From positions 422,231 through 486,230 of the forward strand of contig NZ_MRBS01000003.1 of assembly GCF_001922585.1 (NCBI RefSeq): DNA of 64,000 bases, in the 5' to 3' direction. Shown here piece after piece: positions 38,352-48,378 of this stretch. Each line of letters starts with the position of its first letter. Position 1 is the stretch's first letter. A model generated the notes under the pieces. It was given only the letters and a program-made list of their open reading frames with translations. It was not told the DNA's origin and did no database searches. The stretch comes from Pantoea sp. 1.19 (GTDB lineage: Bacteria; Pseudomonadota; Gammaproteobacteria; Enterobacterales; Enterobacteriaceae). Position numbers and translations under genes: made by a program.

Positions 38352-39827
38352 TTACTCAAACTCGTTCCAGGAACGGCCGTCGCGGGTGATCATGGCCACC
38401 GATGCCACCGGGCCCCAGGTCCCGGCCTGATAAGGCTTAGGCGCATCGTTATCGGCGGCCCAGGCTTCAATGATGGAATCCACCCAGGTCCACGCCGCTT
38501 CCACTTCATCGCGCCGCACAAACAGCGCCTGGATTCCGCGCATGCTCTCCAGCAGCAGCCGCTCGTAAGCGTCGGCCAGATGTTCGTGGTTGAAGGTTTC
38601 TGAATAGCTCAGGTCCAGCTTGGTGGTTTGCAGGTTATGCTTGTGATCCAGCCCCGGCACTTTATTAAGGATCTGAATGTCGACGCCCTCATCCGGCTGC
38701 AGACGAATGGTCAGCTTGTTCTGCGGCAGCTCCTGCCAGGAGTCTTTGAACAGGTTCATCTCCGGGTTTTTGAAGTACACCACCACTTCCGAACATTTGG
38801 TCGGCAGACGCTTGCCGGTGCGCAGATAAAAGGGCACGCCCGCCCAGCGCCAGTTATCGATATCGACGCGAATGGCCACAAAGGTCTCGGTGTGGCTGGT
38901 TTTATTCGCATCCTCTTCTTCCAGATAGCCCGGCACCTTTTTGCCCTGCACAAAGCCGGCAGTGTACTGACCGCGCACGGTTTTCTCGCGCACGTTGCTG
39001 TGATCGATACGGCGCAGCGAGCGCAGTACGCGCACTTTTTCATCGCGAATGCTGTCAGCGCTGAGATCGGACGGCGGCGACATGGCAATCATGGTCAGCA
39101 CCTGCAGCAGGTGGTTCTGAATCATGTCGCGCATCTGGCCGGCTTTGTCAAAATAGCCCCAGCGCCCCTCGATCCCGACCTCTTCAGCTACGGTGATTTG
39201 CACGTGATCGATGGTGCGGTTATCCCAGTTGTTGGCGAACAGCGAGTTGGCAAAGCGCAGTGCCAGCAGGTTGAGCACCGTCTCTTTACCGAGATAGTGG
39301 TCAATACGGAACACCTGACACTCTTCGAAATATTCACCGACCTGGTTGTTGATCTCCTGCGAGGTCTCCAGCGAGGTACCGAGCGGCTTCTCCATCACTA
39401 CCCGCGCCGGTTTCGCATTCAGCTTCGCCTGGCCCAGGCCTTTACAGATGGCGCCAAAGGTGTTCGGCGGCATGGCAAAATAGTTGATGGTGACGCGCTT
39501 TTTCTGATCGAGCATTTTACCCAGTCGGGTAAAGCCAGCCGCTTCGTTAACGTCCAGATTGCAAAAATCGAGTCGGTTGCTCAGCGTTTCCCACAGCGCC
39601 TCATCGATTTTCTCTTTCATGAAGGTTTCCAGCGCTTCACGCACCACCTTGACGTAGGCCGCTTTATCCCAGTCCGCTCGCCCGACGCCAATGATGCGCG
39701 TATCGGGATGGGTCTGTCCCGCTTTTTCCAGCTGATACAGCGAAGGTAACAGCTTCCGGCGCGCCAGGTCTCCTTTCGCGCCGAAAATCACCAGATCGCA
39801 CGCCTGGGCCGTTTGTGTTACCGCCAT
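38352..39827 (-). CDS. zwf: Glucose-6-phosphate 1-dehydrogenase Zwf
   Basis: 491-aa NADP-dependent enzyme opening the oxidative pentose phosphate and Entner-Doudoroff routes. The dinucleotide-binding GAKGDLARR and the substrate-binding RIDHYLGKE with its catalytic region are intact, and length equals E. coli Zwf. It is divergent from its regulator gene hexR. Confidence 0.97.
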   Translation of the reverse strand: MAVTQTAQACDLVIFGAKGDLARRKLLPSLYQLEKAGQTHPDTRIIGVGRADWDKAAYVKVVREALETFMKEKIDEALWETLSNRLDFCNLDVNEAAGFTRLGKMLDQKKRVTINYFAMPPNTFGAICKGLGQAKLNAKPARVVMEKPLGTSLETSQEINNQVGEYFEECQVFRIDHYLGKETVLNLLALRFANSLFANNWDNRTIDHVQITVAEEVGIEGRWGYFDKAGQMRDMIQNHLLQVLTMIAMSPPSDLSADSIRDEKVRVLRSLRRIDHSNVREKTVRGQYTAGFVQGKKVPGYLEEEDANKTSHTETFVAIRVDIDNWRWAGVPFYLRTGKRLPTKCSEVVVYFKNPEMNLFKDSWQELPQNKLTIRLQPDEGVDIQILNKVPGLDHKHNLQTTKLDLSYSETFNHEHLADAYERLLLESMRGIQALFVRRDEVEAAWTWVDSIIEAWAADNDAPKPYQAGTWGPVASVAMITRDGRSWNEFE

Positions 39828-40183
39828 GTTAACTCTCCTCGTTGCCGGATGGTCCGTTCAGATTAGGTGATACTGAACAGGCCCTTATTGTCATTTTGCT
39901 ACGCTACAATGTACTTGTTTGGATAACCTGCGTAAACCTGCCCGATGCCGGATCGCTCCTCAGGAGCAGCGATCGCGAAACGGGATGCCGCGCGCGTCGG
40001 CGCAGGTATCGCACTGTCGGCTAACGCGGGAAATCTGACCTGGGTCAAGTTCTGATAAAAAAAAGCGGGCTTTTCCGCGTTGCGGGTTGTTAGCGCATCA
40101 CCGTGGCGGAGTATAGTCTCTCAACTGGCCATCGGTTTCACCTTTAACTGTTATTGATCCTATGTATGCGTGGTCTCTTCCCT
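39828..40183. other. 356-bp zwf/hexR divergent regulatory region
   Basis: No gene seen. A TATAGT at 40112-40117, with TTGTTA some 19 bp upstream, is a possible hexR -10/-35. A GCGGG/CCCGC-rich hairpin-forming stretch follows an A8 run near 40058-40085. TTGTA and TAGCA half-sites near 39893-39915 could be a weak HexR box for zwf, but do not fit the full palindrome. Confidence 0.5.
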
Positions 40184-41047
40184 ATGAATATGCTGGACAC
40201 TATCCGGTCCCACCTGCCGCAGTTAAGTAAGTCAGAACAAAAAGTCGCCCACGCGGTACTCAGCGATCCCGGCGAGGCGATCCGCATCAGTATCGCCCGC
40301 CTGGCGGTCCGCGCCGGCGTCAGTGAACCTACCGTGAACCGCTTTTGCCATCATCTCGGCGCGCGCGGCTTTCCCGATTTCAAGCTGCTGCTGGCGCAGA
40401 GCCTTGCGCAGGGTACGCCGGGGCTGAGCCAGCACGTGGCAGAAGATGACAGCGTTGACGCTTACAGCAGTAAAATTTTTGCCTCTGCGCAGGCGAGCCT
40501 GGCGCGCGTACGTCAGCAGCTGGACACCCAGGCGGTGGCGCAGGCGGTAACGCAGCTGTGCAACGCAAAGAAGATCGCCTTTTTCGGCCTCGGCGCCTCG
40601 GCGGCGGTAGCGCACGATGCCATGAACAAGTTTTTTCGATTTAACGTTCCGGTGTTTTACAGCGATGACGTAGTCATGCAGCGCATGAGCTGCATGAGCG
40701 GCGGCGAGGGCGATGTCGTGGTACTGATTTCGCACACCGGACGCACGCGGGCAATGGTGGAACTGGCGCGGCTGGCACGTGCAAACGGATCCACGGTGCT
40801 GGCCATCACTTCCCCCGCCTCCCCGCTGGCGGCGGAAGCGCAGCTGGCGCTGACCCTCGACGTGCCGGAGGATACCGATATCTATATGCCGATGCTGTCG
40901 CGACTGGCGCAGCTGACGCTGATCGATGTGTTAGCCACCGGTTTTACCCTGCAGCGCGGGGCGACATTTCGCCATAACCTGAAGCGGGTCAAAGACGCAC
41001 TGCGCGATTCGCGGTTTGATAAAGCACCGCCGCGGGCCGAGAGATAG
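40184..41047 (+). CDS. hexR: HexR, RpiR-family transcriptional regulator of central carbon genes
   Basis: 287-aa regulator. An N-terminal winged HTH spans about residues 1-77 (VSEPTVNRFC recognition region). A SIS sugar-phosphate domain spans about 120-260 (FGLGASAAVAHDAMNKFFR, ISHTGRT) and binds KDPG. It represses zwf, edd-eda and related genes until KDPG accumulates. ATG 40184 aligns with the E. coli start (MNML); an in-frame ATG at 40154 adds ten residues. Confidence 0.94.
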   Translation: MNMLDTIRSHLPQLSKSEQKVAHAVLSDPGEAIRISIARLAVRAGVSEPTVNRFCHHLGARGFPDFKLLLAQSLAQGTPGLSQHVAEDDSVDAYSSKIFASAQASLARVRQQLDTQAVAQAVTQLCNAKKIAFFGLGASAAVAHDAMNKFFRFNVPVFYSDDVVMQRMSCMSGGEGDVVVLISHTGRTRAMVELARLARANGSTVLAITSPASPLAAEAQLALTLDVPEDTDIYMPMLSRLAQLTLIDVLATGFTLQRGATFRHNLKRVKDALRDSRFDKAPPRAER

Positions 41048-41258
41048 CGTTTACACTGACCGAACGAACGGGTTATGTTATTGCCAAGTAAAAATAACGT
41101 AAACAGAGGTGAGCACAGGGATCGCCTCAAGTTACCGTTTTCATTTAATCTGATGATCGGCGCCCGCTGCGGATCCGATTTCCCTCCTCGCACGGCTTGC
41201 CGGATCATGAGGAGGGTGTCAGCCTCAGACAACACCGCGAATAGCAACGGAGTCATAC

Positions 41259-42701
41259 ATGTCAAGACGTCTCAGAAGAACCAAGATAGTCACCACCCTC
41301 GGTCCCGCCACCGATCGCGATAATAACCTCGAAAAAATCATCGCCGCCGGGGCCAACGTGGTGCGTCTTAATTTCTCCCACGGCACCGCGGAAGATCACC
41401 AGCTGCGGGCAGAAAAAGTGCGCGACATTGCGGCCAAACTGGGTCGCCATGTGGCCATCCTCGGCGATTTGCAGGGGCCGAAAATCCGCGTGTCCACCTT
41501 CCGCGAAGGTAAAGTGTTCCTTAATCAGGGCGACCGCTTCCTGCTGGATGCCAATCTGGGCAAAGGCGAAGGCGATAAAGAGCGCGTCGGCATCGACTAT
41601 AAAGGCCTGCCGGAAGATGTGGTGCCGGGAGACATTCTGCTGCTGGACGACGGCCGGGTACAGCTGAAGGTTCTGGACGTTCAGGGCGCGCAGGTGTTTA
41701 CCGAAGTCACCGTAGGCGGCCCGCTCTCCAACAACAAAGGCATCAATAAGCTTGGCGGCGGCCTGTCGGCCGACGCGCTGACCGCGAAAGACAAGCAGGA
41801 CATTATAACCGCCGCGAAGATCGGCGTAGACTACCTGGCCGTCTCCTTCCCGCGCTGCGGCGAGGATCTGCACTCTGCCCGCCGCCTGGCGCGCGAAGCC
41901 GGCTGTGAGGCGCAGATCGTCTCAAAAGTGGAGCGCGCTGAAGCAGTCAGCTCCCAGGCGGCGATGGATGACATCATTCTGGCCTCCGATGTGGTGATGG
42001 TCGCCCGCGGCGATTTAGGGGTGGAAATCGGCGATCCGGAGCTGGTCGGGATTCAGAAGGCGCTGATCCGCCGCGCCCGCCAGCTCAATCGCACGGTTAT
42101 CACCGCTACGCAGATGATGGAATCGATGATCACCAATCCGATGCCGACCCGCGCGGAGGTGATGGACGTCGCCAACGCCGTGCTTGACGGTACCGATGCG
42201 GTGATGCTGTCGGCCGAAACCGCCGCCGGTCAGTATCCGGCTGAAACGGTCAGCGCAATGGCCAAAGTCTGCCTGGGCGCCGAGAAAATCCCCAGCATCA
42301 ACGTCTCTAAGCACCGCCTTGAGGTCCAGTTTGATAACGTTGAAGAGGCCATTGCCATGTCGGCGATGTATGCCGCCAACCATCTGCAGGGCGTGACCGC
42401 CATCATTACCATGACCGAATCCGGCCGCACCGCGCTGATGACCTCGCGGATTACCTCCGGCCTGCCCATTTTTGCCCTCTCCCGCCATGAGCGCACGCTC
42501 AATCTGACCGCGCTGTACCGCGGCGTTACGCCGGTGCGTTTCGATAGCGCCAACGATGGCGTCGCCGCGGCCCATGACGCCGTGACTCTGCTGCGTGATA
42601 AAGGCTTCCTCGTCTCCGGCGATCTGGTGATCGTGACCCAGGGAGACGTGATGGGCACCACCGGCACCACCAACACCGCGCGGGTGCTGACCGTCGAGTA
42701 A
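41259..42701 (+). CDS. pykA: Pyruvate kinase II
   Basis: 480-aa glycolytic enzyme, AMP-activated form. The TIM-barrel motif [12 protein letters not shown] and active-site [10 protein letters not shown] are intact, with high similarity to E. coli PykA throughout and the same length. It is preceded by a 211-bp leader region after hexR and followed by its own strong terminator. Confidence 0.97.
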   Translation: MSRRLRRTKIVTTLGPATDRDNNLEKIIAAGANVVRLNFSHGTAEDHQLRAEKVRDIAAKLGRHVAILGDLQGPKIRVSTFREGKVFLNQGDRFLLDANLGKGEGDKERVGIDYKGLPEDVVPGDILLLDDGRVQLKVLDVQGAQVFTEVTVGGPLSNNKGINKLGGGLSADALTAKDKQDIITAAKIGVDYLAVSFPRCGEDLHSARRLAREAGCEAQIVSKVERAEAVSSQAAMDDIILASDVVMVARGDLGVEIGDPELVGIQKALIRRARQLNRTVITATQMMESMITNPMPTRAEVMDVANAVLDGTDAVMLSAETAAGQYPAETVSAMAKVCLGAEKIPSINVSKHRLEVQFDNVEEAIAMSAMYAANHLQGVTAIITMTESGRTALMTSRITSGLPIFALSRHERTLNLTALYRGVTPVRFDSANDGVAAAHDAVTLLRDKGFLVSGDLVIVTQGDVMGTTGTTNTARVLTVE

Positions 42702-42724
42702 TCCCCCGCTTCCACCACTTCTTT

Positions 42725-42750
42725 ACGGCCCGCAGCGGGCCGTTTTTTTT
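42725..42750 (+). terminator. Intrinsic terminator of pykA
   Basis: ACGGCCCG, a CAG loop and CGGGCCGT, followed by a T8 run. Confidence 0.93.
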
Positions 42751-42829
42751 GTCCATCGCACTATAACGTGATCTTCGTCACACAAATATCATTAACAATA
42801 CTAATAACAATGCCGCACGCATTTTGTGG

Positions 42830-42857
42830 TTGAATGATAATGATTTGTATTTATAAT
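42830..42857 (+). promoter_or_regulatory. dfo operon promoter with Fur-type box in the spacer
   Basis: TTGAAT (42830-42835) and TATAAT (42852-42857) are separated by 16 bp. The 19-bp stretch at 42836-42854 begins GATAATGAT and matches the first half of the Fur consensus exactly, with a degenerate right half. Iron-loaded Fur bound there would exclude RNA polymerase. The predicted transcript start near 42864 leaves a leader of about 225 nt before dfoJ. Confidence 0.72.
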
Positions 42858-43012
42858 CCCATTTGAAAATTTCAACCTGCTTAACTCGCCTTTAACAGCG
42901 GCTAATCCCCAGTAAAGGGAGGGTATCTTACTGCTTAACGGTTAAGCCCAATTTCTCCACATGTCTTGCGTGCTTCGCATCACCGCGAACACATTAAATA
43001 AATTAAACATAA

Positions 43013-43056
43013 CCGACCCGGCGTCGGGAAATGCGGCCGTCCTCCCGTCAGGACGG
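43013..43056 (+). promoter_or_regulatory. Two hairpins in the dfoJ leader
   Basis: CCGAC (43013-43017) pairs with GTCGG (43023-43027), and CCGTCCT (43037-43043) pairs with AGGACGG (43050-43056). They sit 22-65 nt upstream of the AAGG Shine-Dalgarno of dfoJ. Neither has a U-tract. They could influence translation or mRNA stability. Confidence 0.4.
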
Positions 43057-43089
43057 TCAGGCTGGTTTCATCCTTAAAAAGGTATTGCT

Positions 43090-44634
43090 ATGGTCTTTCA
43101 ATCGACACAACGCGTTTTCACTGCTTCGGACGATGCGGCGCACCCCGGTCGCTTTATTTTTAACCGGCACCGACTGGAAGATTATGCACGGCAAACGGCC
43201 AGCGCGCTGGCGCTGGTCACCCGCACGTTTCAGCAGGTAGAGAAACCGTTCAGCGGGATCCTGCCGCATGAGCTGGCACCGCGCCTGCGCGCTATAGATC
43301 TGGATGCCCCGCTGGGGGACGTCAGCGCTGCGCTGAGCGAGCTGGAGGCGGTCTGGCTGCGCGATGCGGTCTATTTTCATCTGCCTAAATACGTTGCGCA
43401 CCTCAACTGTCCGGTGGTGATGCCTTCACTGCTGGCGGAACAGCTGATGGCGGCGGTCAACAGCTCGGTCGATACCTGGGATCAGAGCGCCGGCGGCACG
43501 CTGATTGAGCAGAAGGTGATCGACTGGACGCTGGCGCGCATCGGCCTGCCCGCCGGGGCCGACGGCATTTTTACCAGCGGCGGCACGCAGTCCAACCTGA
43601 TGGCAATGCTGCTGGCCCGCGACAGCGGATGTGAACGGCGGCACGAGGGCTGGCTGATTAAGCAAAAAGGTCTGCCGCCGGAGGCCAGTCAGTGGCGCAT
43701 ATTCACCTCTGACGTTAGCCACTTCAGCATCCAGAAATCGACCGCTATTCTCGGGCTCGGCTACGATGCGGTGGTTCCGGTGCCCACCGATGACGCCTTC
43801 CGCATGGATCTGGGCCAGCTGCGCGAAGCTATCGCAGCGTGCCGGGCAGCGGGGCAGATTCCGCTCTGCGTGGTGGCCACCGCCGGCACCACCGATTTCG
43901 GCAGTATCGACCCGCTGCCGGCGATCGCCGCGCTGTGCGAACAGGAGCAGCTGTGGATGCATGTCGATGCGGCTTACGGCTGCGGCCTGCTCACCTCCGC
44001 CAGCGCCCGTCATCGCCTCGCGGGCATTGAGCGCGCCGACTCGGTGACCGTCGATTACCATAAATCCTTCTTCCAGACGGTGAGCTGCGGTGCGTTCTTT
44101 GTACGCGATCGTCGGCACCTGCGCCACGTCACCGTCCATGCAGACTACCTGAATCCGCTGAGCGCCGAGCAGGAAGGCACGCCGAACCTGGTGAGTAAAA
44201 GCATCCAGACCACCCGCCGTTTTGACGCGCTAAAAATGTGGCTAACGCTGCGTATCATGGGCGCTGACGCGCTGGGTGAAGCCTTTGACCAGGTGCTGGC
44301 GCTGGCCCGCGAGACCCATCAGCGCCTGGCGGCGCATCCGGCTATCGAGGTGCTGCACGCGCCCGAGCTGACCACCCAGGTGTTTCGCTATCTGCCCGGT
44401 GCGCGCTACAGCGACGAGCAGATCGATACCATTAACGCCGGGATCCGCAAGGCGCTGTTCCGCGCCGGCCACGCGGTGGTTGCCGGCACCCGAGTGGGCG
44501 GCCGCCAGTACCTGAAATTTACCCTGCTCAATCCCAACGCCACGCTGGCCGATCTGGATGACGTGATCGCGATGGTGGTGCATTACGGGCGTGAGCTATC
44601 CCATTCGGGCGTGCGCCACGCCGTCGCACAGTGA
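43090..44634 (+). CDS. dfoJ: Lysine decarboxylase DfoJ of desferrioxamine biosynthesis
   Basis: 514-aa group II PLP-dependent decarboxylase that makes cadaverine from lysine, the first step to desferrioxamine. The PLP lysine is K325 (VDYHKSF). The GGTQSN segment that grips the cofactor phosphate and HVDAAYG with its PLP-binding Asp are present. It resembles 2,4-diaminobutyrate decarboxylases too, but the following dfoA and dfoC genes decide for lysine. First gene of the operon, 10 bp before dfoA. Confidence 0.92.
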   Translation: MVFQSTQRVFTASDDAAHPGRFIFNRHRLEDYARQTASALALVTRTFQQVEKPFSGILPHELAPRLRAIDLDAPLGDVSAALSELEAVWLRDAVYFHLPKYVAHLNCPVVMPSLLAEQLMAAVNSSVDTWDQSAGGTLIEQKVIDWTLARIGLPAGADGIFTSGGTQSNLMAMLLARDSGCERRHEGWLIKQKGLPPEASQWRIFTSDVSHFSIQKSTAILGLGYDAVVPVPTDDAFRMDLGQLREAIAACRAAGQIPLCVVATAGTTDFGSIDPLPAIAALCEQEQLWMHVDAAYGCGLLTSASARHRLAGIERADSVTVDYHKSFFQTVSCGAFFVRDRRHLRHVTVHADYLNPLSAEQEGTPNLVSKSIQTTRRFDALKMWLTLRIMGADALGEAFDQVLALARETHQRLAAHPAIEVLHAPELTTQVFRYLPGARYSDEQIDTINAGIRKALFRAGHAVVAGTRVGGRQYLKFTLLNPNATLADLDDVIAMVVHYGRELSHSGVRHAVAQ

Positions 44635-44644
44635 GGAGTGATGG

Positions 44645-45943
44645 ATGAACCCGATCTACGATTTCGTCGCCATTGGCATCGGTCCGTTTAACCTCGGGCT
44701 GGCCTGCCTTACCGATCCGCTGGCGCAGGTGAACGGGGTTTTTCTGGATAAAAACCCCGGATTTGACTGGCATACCGGCATGATGCTGGAGAGCGCCCAC
44801 CTGCAGACGCCCTTTATGGCTGATCTGGTGACGCTGGCCGATCCTACCAGCCGCTTCAGCCTGCTCAACTACATGAAGCAGAAAGGAAAACTTTACGCGT
44901 TTTACATCCGCGAAGACTTCTTTCTGATGCGCAAAGAGTACAACCAGTATTGTCAGTGGGCCTGTTCGCAGCTGTCCAATCTGCACTGGAACACCCATGT
45001 CGACAACCTGAGCTGGCTCGAGGAGGAGCAATGCTACCGGGTCGAGAGCCACCATACCGGCAGCGGCGAGCGCCAGATATGGCTGGCGCGCCGGCTGGTA
45101 CTGGGCACCGGGCCATCCCCCTGGCTGCCGGAGTGCGCTCGCGGCCTGCGCGACCGCGTGACCCACTCCAGCGATTACCTGCGGCAGAAGGCCGCGTTGC
45201 AGGCATGCCGCGCCATAACCGTGCTCGGCAGCGGCCAGAGCGCGGCGGAAATTTACCACGATCTGCTGACCGACATTGACCGCTACGGCTATCAGCTGAA
45301 CTGGATAACCCGCGCCCCGCGCTTCTATCCGCTGGAGTACAGCAAGCTGACGCTGGAAATGACCTCGCCGGAATGGGTGGATTACTTTCACGCCCTGCCC
45401 GCGACCCAGCGCGACCGGATTAATGCCGGACAGAAGTCGCTCTATAAGGGCATTAACAGCTCCCTGATCAACGATATTTACGATTTGATGTACGTCAAGC
45501 AGCTGGACGGCGAGCTAAATGTCAATCTGTTTACTCACGCTGAGCTGCGGGACATGCGCAAGCTGCCCTCCGGCGAACTGGCCCTGCACTTCTGGCACGA
45601 GGAGCAGCAGCAGGCCTTCACCCGCCACACCGAAGGGCTGGTGATGGCGACCGGCTACCACTACCTGCCGCCGCCGTTCGTCGAAGGAATTAGCCGCCAG
45701 CTGCGCTGGGACGATCGTGGACGCTATGACGTCCAGCGTAACTACAGCATCGATTGCCATAACCGGGTGTTCGTCCAAAACGCCGAGCTGCACACCCACG
45801 GTTTTGTTACCCCGGATTTGGGGATGGCCTGCTACCGCAACTCGGTGATCATTCGCGAGCTGTGCGGCCGGGAAATCTATCCGGTGGAGCGGCAAATCGC
45901 CTTTCAAACTTTTTCAGCTCAATCGGATCGTCAACATGTCTGA
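44645..45943 (+). CDS. dfoA: Cadaverine N-monooxygenase DfoA
   Basis: 432-aa flavin-dependent N-hydroxylating monooxygenase (IucD/PvdA family). FAD-binding motif GIGPFNLGLA lies at residues 10-19, NADPH-binding VLGSGQSAAE near 197-206, and the ATGYHY motif near 335. It hydroxylates cadaverine to N-hydroxycadaverine with O2 and NADPH. The stop overlaps the dfoC start by 8 bp, which implies coupled translation. Confidence 0.93.
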   Translation: MNPIYDFVAIGIGPFNLGLACLTDPLAQVNGVFLDKNPGFDWHTGMMLESAHLQTPFMADLVTLADPTSRFSLLNYMKQKGKLYAFYIREDFFLMRKEYNQYCQWACSQLSNLHWNTHVDNLSWLEEEQCYRVESHHTGSGERQIWLARRLVLGTGPSPWLPECARGLRDRVTHSSDYLRQKAALQACRAITVLGSGQSAAEIYHDLLTDIDRYGYQLNWITRAPRFYPLEYSKLTLEMTSPEWVDYFHALPATQRDRINAGQKSLYKGINSSLINDIYDLMYVKQLDGELNVNLFTHAELRDMRKLPSGELALHFWHEEQQQAFTRHTEGLVMATGYHYLPPPFVEGISRQLRWDDRGRYDVQRNYSIDCHNRVFVQNAELHTHGFVTPDLGMACYRNSVIIRELCGREIYPVERQIAFQTFSAQSDRQHV

Positions 45944-48308
45944 CACGCTTTATACCTGCGCCCGCCCGGCGGGCCAGTTTACCCTGCGCCGCTGGCGTCA
46001 GGAGGATGCCGCTCTGATCCACGACTGGGTAACGCGCGACTACGCCCGGTTCTGGGGCATGCAGCAGGACAGCCTGCAGCAGGTAGCGGCATTTTATCGG
46101 GAGCTGACGGCGCAGCGCGCCGATGGCGCACTGATCGGCTGCTGCAATGGCCAGCCGGCGTTTCTGATCGAATGCTATCAGGCTCAACATGACGCCGTGG
46201 GTCAGCACTATCCGGCCGCCGAGGGTGACTACGGTATGCATCTGCTGCTGGCACCGCCGCAGCAGCCCGTTCCCCAGTTCAGTTGGCAGGTGTTCACCGT
46301 GGTGATGGATTACCTGTTCAGCCGGCCGGAAGTGACGCGGGTAGTGGTTGAACCGGACGTGCGCAACGACAAGATCCATCGCCTGAACCGGCGCGCCGGC
46401 TTTGTCTATCAGTATCCCATCAATATGGGACACAAAACCGCCTGGCTGGCGTTCTGCCAGCGCAGTGATTATCAGCAAGCACAACAACGGGAAGCGAAGT
46501 ACATGAGTCATTCATCGGGCGTCATTGAAGGCGCACACTTAACCCGCGACAACTGGGCGCAGGCCAACCGCATGCTGGTCCGCAAGGCAATAGCCGAATT
46601 CAGCCACGAGCGTCTGCTGGCGCCGCAGCCGGATCCGCAGGCGCCAGGCTGGTGGACGCTGGCGGTGCCCGCCAGCGAGCGGCGCTACCGCTTTCGCGCC
46701 GACGTGCTGACGCTCGAGCACTGGGCGATTGCTCCCGACTCACTGGAAAAATGGGATAATGACGCGCCGCAACCGCTGGACGCGATGCTGTTTATCATTG
46801 AGTTTGCCGCGCACATCGGCATTCCTGAGACCATGCGCGCCACCTACCTGGAGGAGATCAGCAGCACCCTCGCCGGCAGCGCATGGAAACTGGCGCACCA
46901 CACGGCCTCCAGTGCGGATCTGGTGCAGGCCGATTTCCAACAGGTGGAAGCGGCCATGACCGAAGGCCACCCCGGCTTTGTTGCCAACAATGGCCGCATC
47001 GGCTTTGATGCCCGCGACTATCTCGCCTATGCGCCGGAAGTGGCCGCGCCGGTGGCGCTGATTTGGGTCGCGGTACACCGCGACAATGCTCACTTCTCCA
47101 GCATCGACGGACTGAGCTACGCGCAGCTGCTTGAGGAGGAGCTGGGGAGCCAACAGCTGGCGCGCTTCCATACCCGCCTGCGCGAGCGCGGCGCAGCGCC
47201 CGAGGCGTATTGGCTGATGCCGGTTCATCCCTGGCAGTGGCACAATAAGTTGCTGACCGTCTTCGCCGCCGATATCGCCCGGCAGCAGATCATTCTGCTG
47301 GGCGAAAGTGAAGATCGCTACCAGGCGCAGCAGTCCATTCGCACCTTTTTCAACCACAGCCAGCCTCAGCGTCGCTACGTCAAAACCGCGCTGTCGGTGC
47401 TGAACATGGGCTTTATGCGCGGGCTGTCGCCTTACTACATGGCCACCACGCCGGCGGTCAATCAGTGGCTGGAGCAGCGGGTGAATAATGACCGCTGGCT
47501 GCAGCAGCACTGTCACTTTGCCATCCTGCGTGAGGTTGCCGCCATCGGCTATCACAACCGCTATTTTGAACAGGCGATTGCCGGTGACTCCGCCTATAAA
47601 AAGATGTTTGCCGCCCTGTGGCGGGATAATCCGGTCAGCCAGCTGCGTCCCGGCCGCCGCCTGATGACCATGGCCTCCCTGCTGCACGTGGACGCTCACC
47701 AGCAGGCGCTTCTGCCGCTTATCATCACGGACAGCGGCCTGCCGGCCGTGGAGTGGGTACGCCACTATCTGCGCTGCTACCTCAGCCCGCTGGTGCACTG
47801 CTTCTATCAGCACGATCTGGTGTTTATGCCGCACGGTGAAAACCTGATCCTTGAACTGGAACATAACGTGCCGGTGCGCGCGTGGATGAAAGACATCGGC
47901 GAGGAGATTGCCGTGCTTAATCCGACGGCCACGCTGCCGGAACAGGCGCAGCGGCTGGCGGTGGACGTCCCTGAGCACCTTAAGCTACTCAGCCTGTTCA
48001 CCGATGTATTCGACTGCTTCTTCCGCTTTGTCAGTGCCATCCTGCATCAAAGCGGACTGCTGTCGGAAGACAGCTTCTGGCAATGCGTTGCCGACTGCGT
48101 GTATGAGTGGCGGGACGCCCACCCGGCGCTGGCCGATAAGGTTGACCGGCTGGATCCGTTTGTCGCGGCGTTTGACCACTCTTGCCTGAACCGCCTGCAG
48201 CTGGCAAACAATCAGCAGATGGTCAACCTGGCCGACCCGGCCAGCGCGTTAAAGATAGCCGGGCAGCTGCAGAATCCGATTGCGCGCTTTCGCCGTCAAC
48301 CGCGATAA
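45936..48308 (+). CDS. dfoC: DfoC, fused acyltransferase and NIS synthetase for desferrioxamine
   Basis: 790-aa bifunctional enzyme. Residues 1-185 form a GNAT-type acyltransferase (AlcB/IucB-like) that succinylates or acetylates N-hydroxycadaverine. Residues from about 190 form an IucA/IucC-family NRPS-independent siderophore synthetase with the HPWQWHNK and MPHGENLILELE motifs. It activates the hydroxamate acids with ATP, oligomerises them and closes the ring. Separate desC and desD genes do this in Streptomyces. An internal ATG at 46503 (M190), with purine-rich GGGAAGCGAAG upstream, begins the synthetase half and could allow a free synthetase. Confidence 0.93.
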   Translation: MSDTLYTCARPAGQFTLRRWRQEDAALIHDWVTRDYARFWGMQQDSLQQVAAFYRELTAQRADGALIGCCNGQPAFLIECYQAQHDAVGQHYPAAEGDYGMHLLLAPPQQPVPQFSWQVFTVVMDYLFSRPEVTRVVVEPDVRNDKIHRLNRRAGFVYQYPINMGHKTAWLAFCQRSDYQQAQQREAKYMSHSSGVIEGAHLTRDNWAQANRMLVRKAIAEFSHERLLAPQPDPQAPGWWTLAVPASERRYRFRADVLTLEHWAIAPDSLEKWDNDAPQPLDAMLFIIEFAAHIGIPETMRATYLEEISSTLAGSAWKLAHHTASSADLVQADFQQVEAAMTEGHPGFVANNGRIGFDARDYLAYAPEVAAPVALIWVAVHRDNAHFSSIDGLSYAQLLEEELGSQQLARFHTRLRERGAAPEAYWLMPVHPWQWHNKLLTVFAADIARQQIILLGESEDRYQAQQSIRTFFNHSQPQRRYVKTALSVLNMGFMRGLSPYYMATTPAVNQWLEQRVNNDRWLQQHCHFAILREVAAIGYHNRYFEQAIAGDSAYKKMFAALWRDNPVSQLRPGRRLMTMASLLHVDAHQQALLPLIITDSGLPAVEWVRHYLRCYLSPLVHCFYQHDLVFMPHGENLILELEHNVPVRAWMKDIGEEIAVLNPTATLPEQAQRLAVDVPEHLKLLSLFTDVFDCFFRFVSAILHQSGLLSEDSFWQCVADCVYEWRDAHPALADKVDRLDPFVAAFDHSCLNRLQLANNQQMVNLADPASALKIAGQLQNPIARFRRQPR

Positions 48309-48329
48309 TCCTCCCTCTGTCTGACGTCA

Positions 48330-48360
48330 CGCGGCCAGACCCTGGCCGCGTCTTTTTTTT
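48330..48360 (+). terminator. Intrinsic terminator between dfoC and dfoS
   Basis: CGCGGCCA, a GACCC loop and TGGCCGCG, followed by TCTTTTTTTT. It ends 18 bp before the dfoS start, so exporter expression should depend on partial readthrough. Confidence 0.9.
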
Positions 48361-48378
48361 ACTCATGGAGCGGTAATT

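Noticed and set aside
39890..39920. HexR box in the zwf upstream region
   Set aside because: TTGTAGCGTAGCA has suitable half-sites but wrong spacing for the TGTAATTAAATTACA-type palindrome.
46740..47978. 412-codon frame on the minus strand inside dfoC
   Set aside because: Antisense to a well-supported gene; rich in His, Gln and Arg as expected for the reverse frame of GC-rich coding DNA, with no domain.
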